The position numbers were made by a program, and so were the translations under genes. A model generated the notes under the pieces. The model did no database searches and was not told the DNA's origin. It worked only from the letters and a program-made list of their open reading frames with translations. 5,303 nt of DNA from an uncultured Eubacterium sp. Its GTDB lineage: Bacteria > Bacillota > Clostridia > Eubacteriales > Eubacteriaceae. This document shows, one piece after another, positions 5,031 to 5,303 of the stretch (position 1 is the first letter of the stretch; every line of letters begins with the position of its first letter). The stretch lies in contig CACZTE010000008.1 of NCBI GenBank assembly GCA_902784045.1, positions 1 through 5,303 of the forward strand, in the 5' to 3' direction.

Positions 5031-5083
5031 CGCGGAGGAAAAACCGCTTCATACAGCCGAAAATCACGGTTTTACCTCCTCGC
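5031..5083. repeat. Imperfect inverted repeat around 5031-5083
   Basis: CGCGGAGGAAAAACCG (5031-5046) is an imperfect reverse complement of CGGTTTTACCTCCTCGC (5067-5083), with small insertions and a spacer of about 20 bases. Within the right arm, CACGGTTTTACC (5065-5076) is also the exact reverse complement of GGTAAAACCGTG at 4142-4153, linking the two ends of the repeat region. Confidence 0.45.
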
Positions 5084-5207
5084 CGTCAAGGCCACAACCG
5101 CGCATGAAATATCGGCCTAAGGAAAGAGAAGGTAAGGGAAGAGAAGATATATATACGGGCATTTGATCGAGAAAACGCGTCGGCTGCTTTGCCGCCAAAG
5201 GGGAGGA

Positions 5208-5225
5208 CGGCTGCTTCCGCAGCCG
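5208..5225. repeat. Perfect 7-bp hairpin with a TTCC loop
   Basis: CGGCTGC (5208-5214) pairs with GCAGCCG (5219-5225) around TTCC. The left arm also occurs at 5181-5187 within the direct repeat CGGCTGCTT (5181 and 5208), so two alternative stems are possible. No T-tract follows. The rest of 5084-5303 shows a purine-rich stretch (about 5115-5145) and no gene. Confidence 0.5.
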
Positions 5226-5303
5226 ATGATGTGGGGGCCTGCCGGATGTCATAAAAATACGTTTTGACGTAAGCGCCTTGTGCGTTGACATTGGCCGTCC
5301 GGA

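Larger units (their letters stand above)
3887..5303. other. 1.4-kb gene-free repeat region (candidate origin/centromere)
   Basis: No credible coding sequence is seen after the rep stop. The longest open frame (175 codons, - strand, 4490-5017) runs through tandem repeats and shows no domain. Instead the region holds at least five separate repeat arrays and several hairpins, listed individually. Composition alternates sharply between GC-rich repeat blocks and AT-rich or purine/pyrimidine-biased blocks. This is typical of a replication origin with partition sites, which I infer from architecture alone. Confidence 0.6.

Noticed and set aside
5064..5291. 75-codon - strand frame
   Set aside because: No recognisable domain, and it covers hairpins and purine-rich low-complexity DNA.

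Overview
The window looks like DNA from a low-to-mid GC Firmicute, most likely a clostridium of the Oscillospiraceae/Lachnospiraceae kind. The reasons are purine-rich ribosome binding sites, a consensus TTGACA-17-TATAAT promoter, and protein families typical of that group: a TM1586-type nitroreductase, a CxxxCxxC radical SAM protein, a ZIP metal transporter and a phage-type replisome-organizer protein. This assignment is inference; no rRNA or other marker gene is present.

Left half (1-2416): three genes on the + strand. They are the 3' end of a nitroreductase-family gene cut by the window edge, a complete radical SAM protein with extra C-terminal cysteines, and a complete ZIP-family divalent metal transporter. 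Gaps of 72 and 61 bases, with no convincing promoter or terminator between them, allow co-transcription. A rho-independent terminator candidate lies about 200 bases after the last gene (2613-2663).

Middle (2417-3886): after the terminator comes a dense control region. It holds three parS-like sites at an exact 22-base period (2727-2786), ATGCAT dyads in AT-rich DNA (2831-2860) and a perfect sigma-A promoter (2889-2917). A roughly 195-base GC-rich leader follows, and then a 255-codon gene for a replisome-organizer/replication-initiator-like protein (3119-3886).

Right part (3887-5303): about 1.4 kb without a credible gene but full of organised repeats. These are an 11-base-period GC-rich array directly after the rep stop codon (3892-3979), an 11-base-period TCGTGAAA array (4020-4107), an AT-rich TAGTT-repeat segment and a pyrimidine tract (4324-4403). 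Next come ten or eleven 17/18-base iterons (4411-4602), an 11-bp perfect hairpin (4607-4631), three 20-base purine-rich repeats followed by AT-rich DNA (4763-4846), and a second 11-base-period GTGAAA array (4915-4980). Several more inverted repeats reach the end.

Taken together, 2727-4980 has the layout of a replication and partition module: parS-like sites, a regulated initiator gene, an iteron origin with an AT-rich candidate unwinding region, and helically phased arrays resembling plasmid centromeres. No ParA/ParB, ParM/ParR or DnaA gene is visible, so the replicon interpretation (plasmid, chromid, phage-plasmid or integrated element) is an inference from site architecture and one initiator-like protein.
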